From the NCBI GenBank assembly GCA_002478565.1, contig DLPC01000007.1:222127-264975 (forward strand): 42,849 bases of DNA. The letters run 5' to 3'. How positions within the stretch are numbered: position 1 is the stretch's first letter; each line of letters begins with the position of its first letter. Below, one piece after another: positions 41,318 to 42,849 of the stretch. This DNA comes from Flavobacteriales bacterium UBA7468. GTDB lineage: Bacteria > Bacteroidota > Bacteroidia > Flavobacteriales_D > Crocinitomicaceae. The position numbers and the translations under genes are program-made. The notes below the pieces were generated by a model. It saw nothing but the letters and a program-made list of their open reading frames with translations. It had not been told where the DNA came from and did no database searches.

Positions 41318-42373
41318 TTATTTTAAGCTAATTGTAGCGCCTACGGTATGAATAATTCCAAACACCCCGGCAAAACGCGTAGCGTATTCTATACCAAGTG
41401 CGTTTTTGTTTTCACCAACGAGTGCATCAATTGAAAAACCTGCTGAAGGACCACTAAAGGCACTGGAGCGTGTTTCTTCATTGAACATGCCATTTTCATA
41501 GCAAAAACCAGCTCTTAAGTTGAATGCCATGCTTTCTTTAGCTATACCATAATCTAGACCAATACGGAACTGGTCTTTCATAAATGAATTTGCTGTGAAA
41601 CCAAGAGCCAAATTTAACTTATTGCTTTCGTTGAAGATGAAATCGTAAGAACCACCAATTCCTAACAAAGAAGGCAATTCAAAGGTTGCAGAACGCTGTT
41701 CCAATGAAGCAATATAACCAGTACTCACGTAGGTCACTTGCTGTGCAAGTCCGTCGCCTTTGTAACGCATTACAGGGCCTACATTCTTGAGCGTAATACC
41801 GAACTTGAGTTGGTCTTGCTCTCCAGATACATAGCGAATACCCGCATCAATTGCGATACCATTGGCTTTCATATTAGAGATACTCTCAGAAATTACCTTA
41901 AAGTTGATCCCTCCGTAAATTGACGAAGAGAACTCTTTTGCATAACCTACACTGAAAATATTCATGCGAGGAGAAAAGAATCCGATATTTCCTTCAGGAT
42001 TCGCTACGGTAGTAATGGGAATATCTCCATAGTTCATGGATTGAACACTGATTGAGAATACTTCTGAATCTGAAATGCGTTGAGCGACACCTGCACCATT
42101 AAGTGCAATTCCTGCAGAACCCATCCAGTTAGAATAATTGAACTTCAACTGAGTTTTTTCTGTGAATGCCAAGCCGGCAATATTCATGTAGGTAGCTTCC
42201 AGACCATTGCTATTGGCATAAGACGCGTCACCTAGAGCTCCAGATCTGGCCCATGGATTCACTAATAAATGCGAAGCACCAGCAGAACCGACACGATCTT
42301 CATTTCCTGCGAAAACCTGTAGTGAGGCAACCAAACCTGCACTCAGAAATATATGTTTTAAAGTCATTTTCAT
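41318..42373 (-). CDS. PorV/PorQ-family outer-membrane protein
   Basis: The 351-residue protein has a signal peptide (about 1-22, ending QVFAG) and the PorV/PorQ (FadL-like barrel) pattern: LLVNPWARSGALGDASYAN, EATYMNIAGLAF and ISVQSMNYGDIP, then amphipathic strands to the C-terminal ATISLK. PorV shuttles T9SS cargo to the PorU sortase; PorQ is a paralogue. Which one this is cannot be decided here. It follows the 3' end of a large surface-protein gene after 20 nt, suggesting that the two are co-transcribed and functionally linked. Confidence 0.88.
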   Translation of the reverse strand: MKMTLKHIFLSAGLVASLQVFAGNEDRVGSAGASHLLVNPWARSGALGDASYANSNGLEATYMNIAGLAFTEKTQLKFNYSNWMGSAGIALNGAGVAQRISDSEVFSISVQSMNYGDIPITTVANPEGNIGFFSPRMNIFSVGYAKEFSSSIYGGINFKVISESISNMKANGIAIDAGIRYVSGEQDQLKFGITLKNVGPVMRYKGDGLAQQVTYVSTGYIASLEQRSATFELPSLLGIGGSYDFIFNESNKLNLALGFTANSFMKDQFRIGLDYGIAKESMAFNLRAGFCYENGMFNEETRSSAFSGPSAGFSIDALVGENKNALGIEYATRFAGVFGIIHTVGATISLK

Positions 42374-42393
42374 TACTTTGAAATATACAATGA

Positions 42394-42849
42394 TTAAATA
42401 CCTTGTAAGTCAGCTTGGCGCATACCACCAAAGAACTTCAAGACGCGTTCACCAACCCCAGGTACATCTACGTGTATGAGGTAGATACCTCCAGCTACTG
42501 GTATTGCCTTGTGGTTTGTTAAATCCCAATCAATATAAGTTTGAGGACTGTCTTTCTTGAAGCTACGGACTAATTTACCATTTGCAGTATAGATTCTTAC
42601 CGTACAAACCTCAGGAAGGTTTACAATCTTAACTTTAGTATCCAAACGTGTACGCTCGTATTCAGAGAATGCGTAGTATGGGTTCGGCACTACGTTGATC
42701 ATCGCCAATGCTTCTTTGAGCATGTCTTGAGAGCCAACCTTAGTTGCGATATCTTCCATTGACCAACCATACATTGGCTTGCCAGCGTTTTCGCCTGAAC
42801 CTACAAAGTTTTTGTATTCTTTGTTGACACGCAAACGAATCGTTACATC
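42394..42849 (-). CDS. C-terminal part of a large T9SS-associated surface protein (5' end outside window)
   Basis: The frame is open to the right edge, so the gene continues beyond the window; 151 residues are visible. A short segment MLKEALAMINVVPNPYYAF introduces a beta-sandwich of type A sorting-domain style (VKIVNLPEVCTVRIYTANGK, AGGIYLIHV), ending VLKFFGGMRQADLQGI. The end is longer and less canonical than the usual type A tail. Position directly upstream of a PorV/PorQ-family gene is typical for large surface proteins of unknown function or PorU homologues. A PorU assignment needs the missing N-terminal part. Confidence 0.7.
   Translation of the reverse strand, partial: DVTIRLRVNKEYKNFVGSGENAGKPMYGWSMEDIATKVGSQDMLKEALAMINVVPNPYYAFSEYERTRLDTKVKIVNLPEVCTVRIYTANGKLVRSFKKDSPQTYIDWDLTNHKAIPVAGGIYLIHVDVPGVGERVLKFFGGMRQADLQGI

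Noticed and set aside
42367..42373. Alternative PorV-family start two residues downstream
   Set aside because: Both starts give a working signal peptide; the first was kept, and the choice does not affect the annotation.

Overview
The window looks like a chromosomal segment of a Bacteroidota bacterium; I would not go below phylum. The signs are: type IX secretion system (T9SS) cargo tails and machinery homologues (PorP/SprF, a PorE-like TPR/propeller/OmpA protein, PorV/PorQ family), TonB-dependent receptor biology with the exbB-exbD-exbD-tonB order, phylum-typical proteins (IPExxxVDY family, DUF5916, DUF493 of the Bacteroidota type), almost no Shine-Dalgarno sequences, and many upstream regions that carry the Bacteroidota promoter pair TTG / TAnnTTTG.

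Layout. 1-783 is the 3' part of an OmpA protein with thrombospondin type-3 repeats, closed by a strong terminator. 954-6471 holds a TonB-dependent receptor and a T9SS-secreted surface protein. Each has its own promoter preceded by the same array of TTAA-type boxes at 11-bp pitch. 6534-9468 is an overlapping set: a PhoB/OmpR-type response regulator, a histidine kinase and xseA. A ChaN-family protein and a cytochrome c/PHM-like copper protein diverge from a seven-copy 9-bp tandem repeat (10384-10446). tRNA-Cys(GCA) has its own promoter and terminator. A small lipoprotein comes next, then the energy-transduction operon exbB-exbD-exbD-tonB, a small membrane protein, a PstS-like lipoprotein and a TPR protein.

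19021-23243 (minus strand) is an IPExxxVDY - pyk - recJ - ribE operon. 23362-29778 holds an outer-membrane barrel protein, a DUF493 gene with a small membrane protein, a DUF5715 putative peptidase, a DUF5916 CBM9-like/barrel protein, and a PadR-PspC regulatory pair with a candidate autoregulatory operator. 29889-35312 is a phenylacetyl-CoA epoxidase locus: paaABCD on the minus strand, diverging from two tandem paaE-type reductases and an SDR. 35348-39403 has a PorP/SprF gene overlapping a PorE-like gene, then a DUF1624-type membrane acyltransferase. 39393-41247 (minus) is greA - HIT - SGNH/PKD hydrolase. 41318 to the right edge (minus) is a PorV/PorQ-family gene and the 3' end of a large surface-protein gene.

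The points most worth a second look are: (i) the matched 11-bp-phased TTAA arrays, which sit at the same distance from two GAnnTTTG -7 boxes and lie next to a PhoB-type two-component system, suggesting a Pho-like regulon for outer-membrane uptake; (ii) a secreted protein that joins a c-type heme domain to a complete set of PHM-type copper ligands; (iii) several promoters whose -7 box ends 3-6 nt before the ATG, implying leaderless mRNAs; (iv) the 9-bp tandem repeat between two envelope genes. I found no prophage, insertion sequence, CRISPR array or defence island. No gene-free stretch exceeds about 300 bases; the longest, 12767-13011, holds the exbB promoter.
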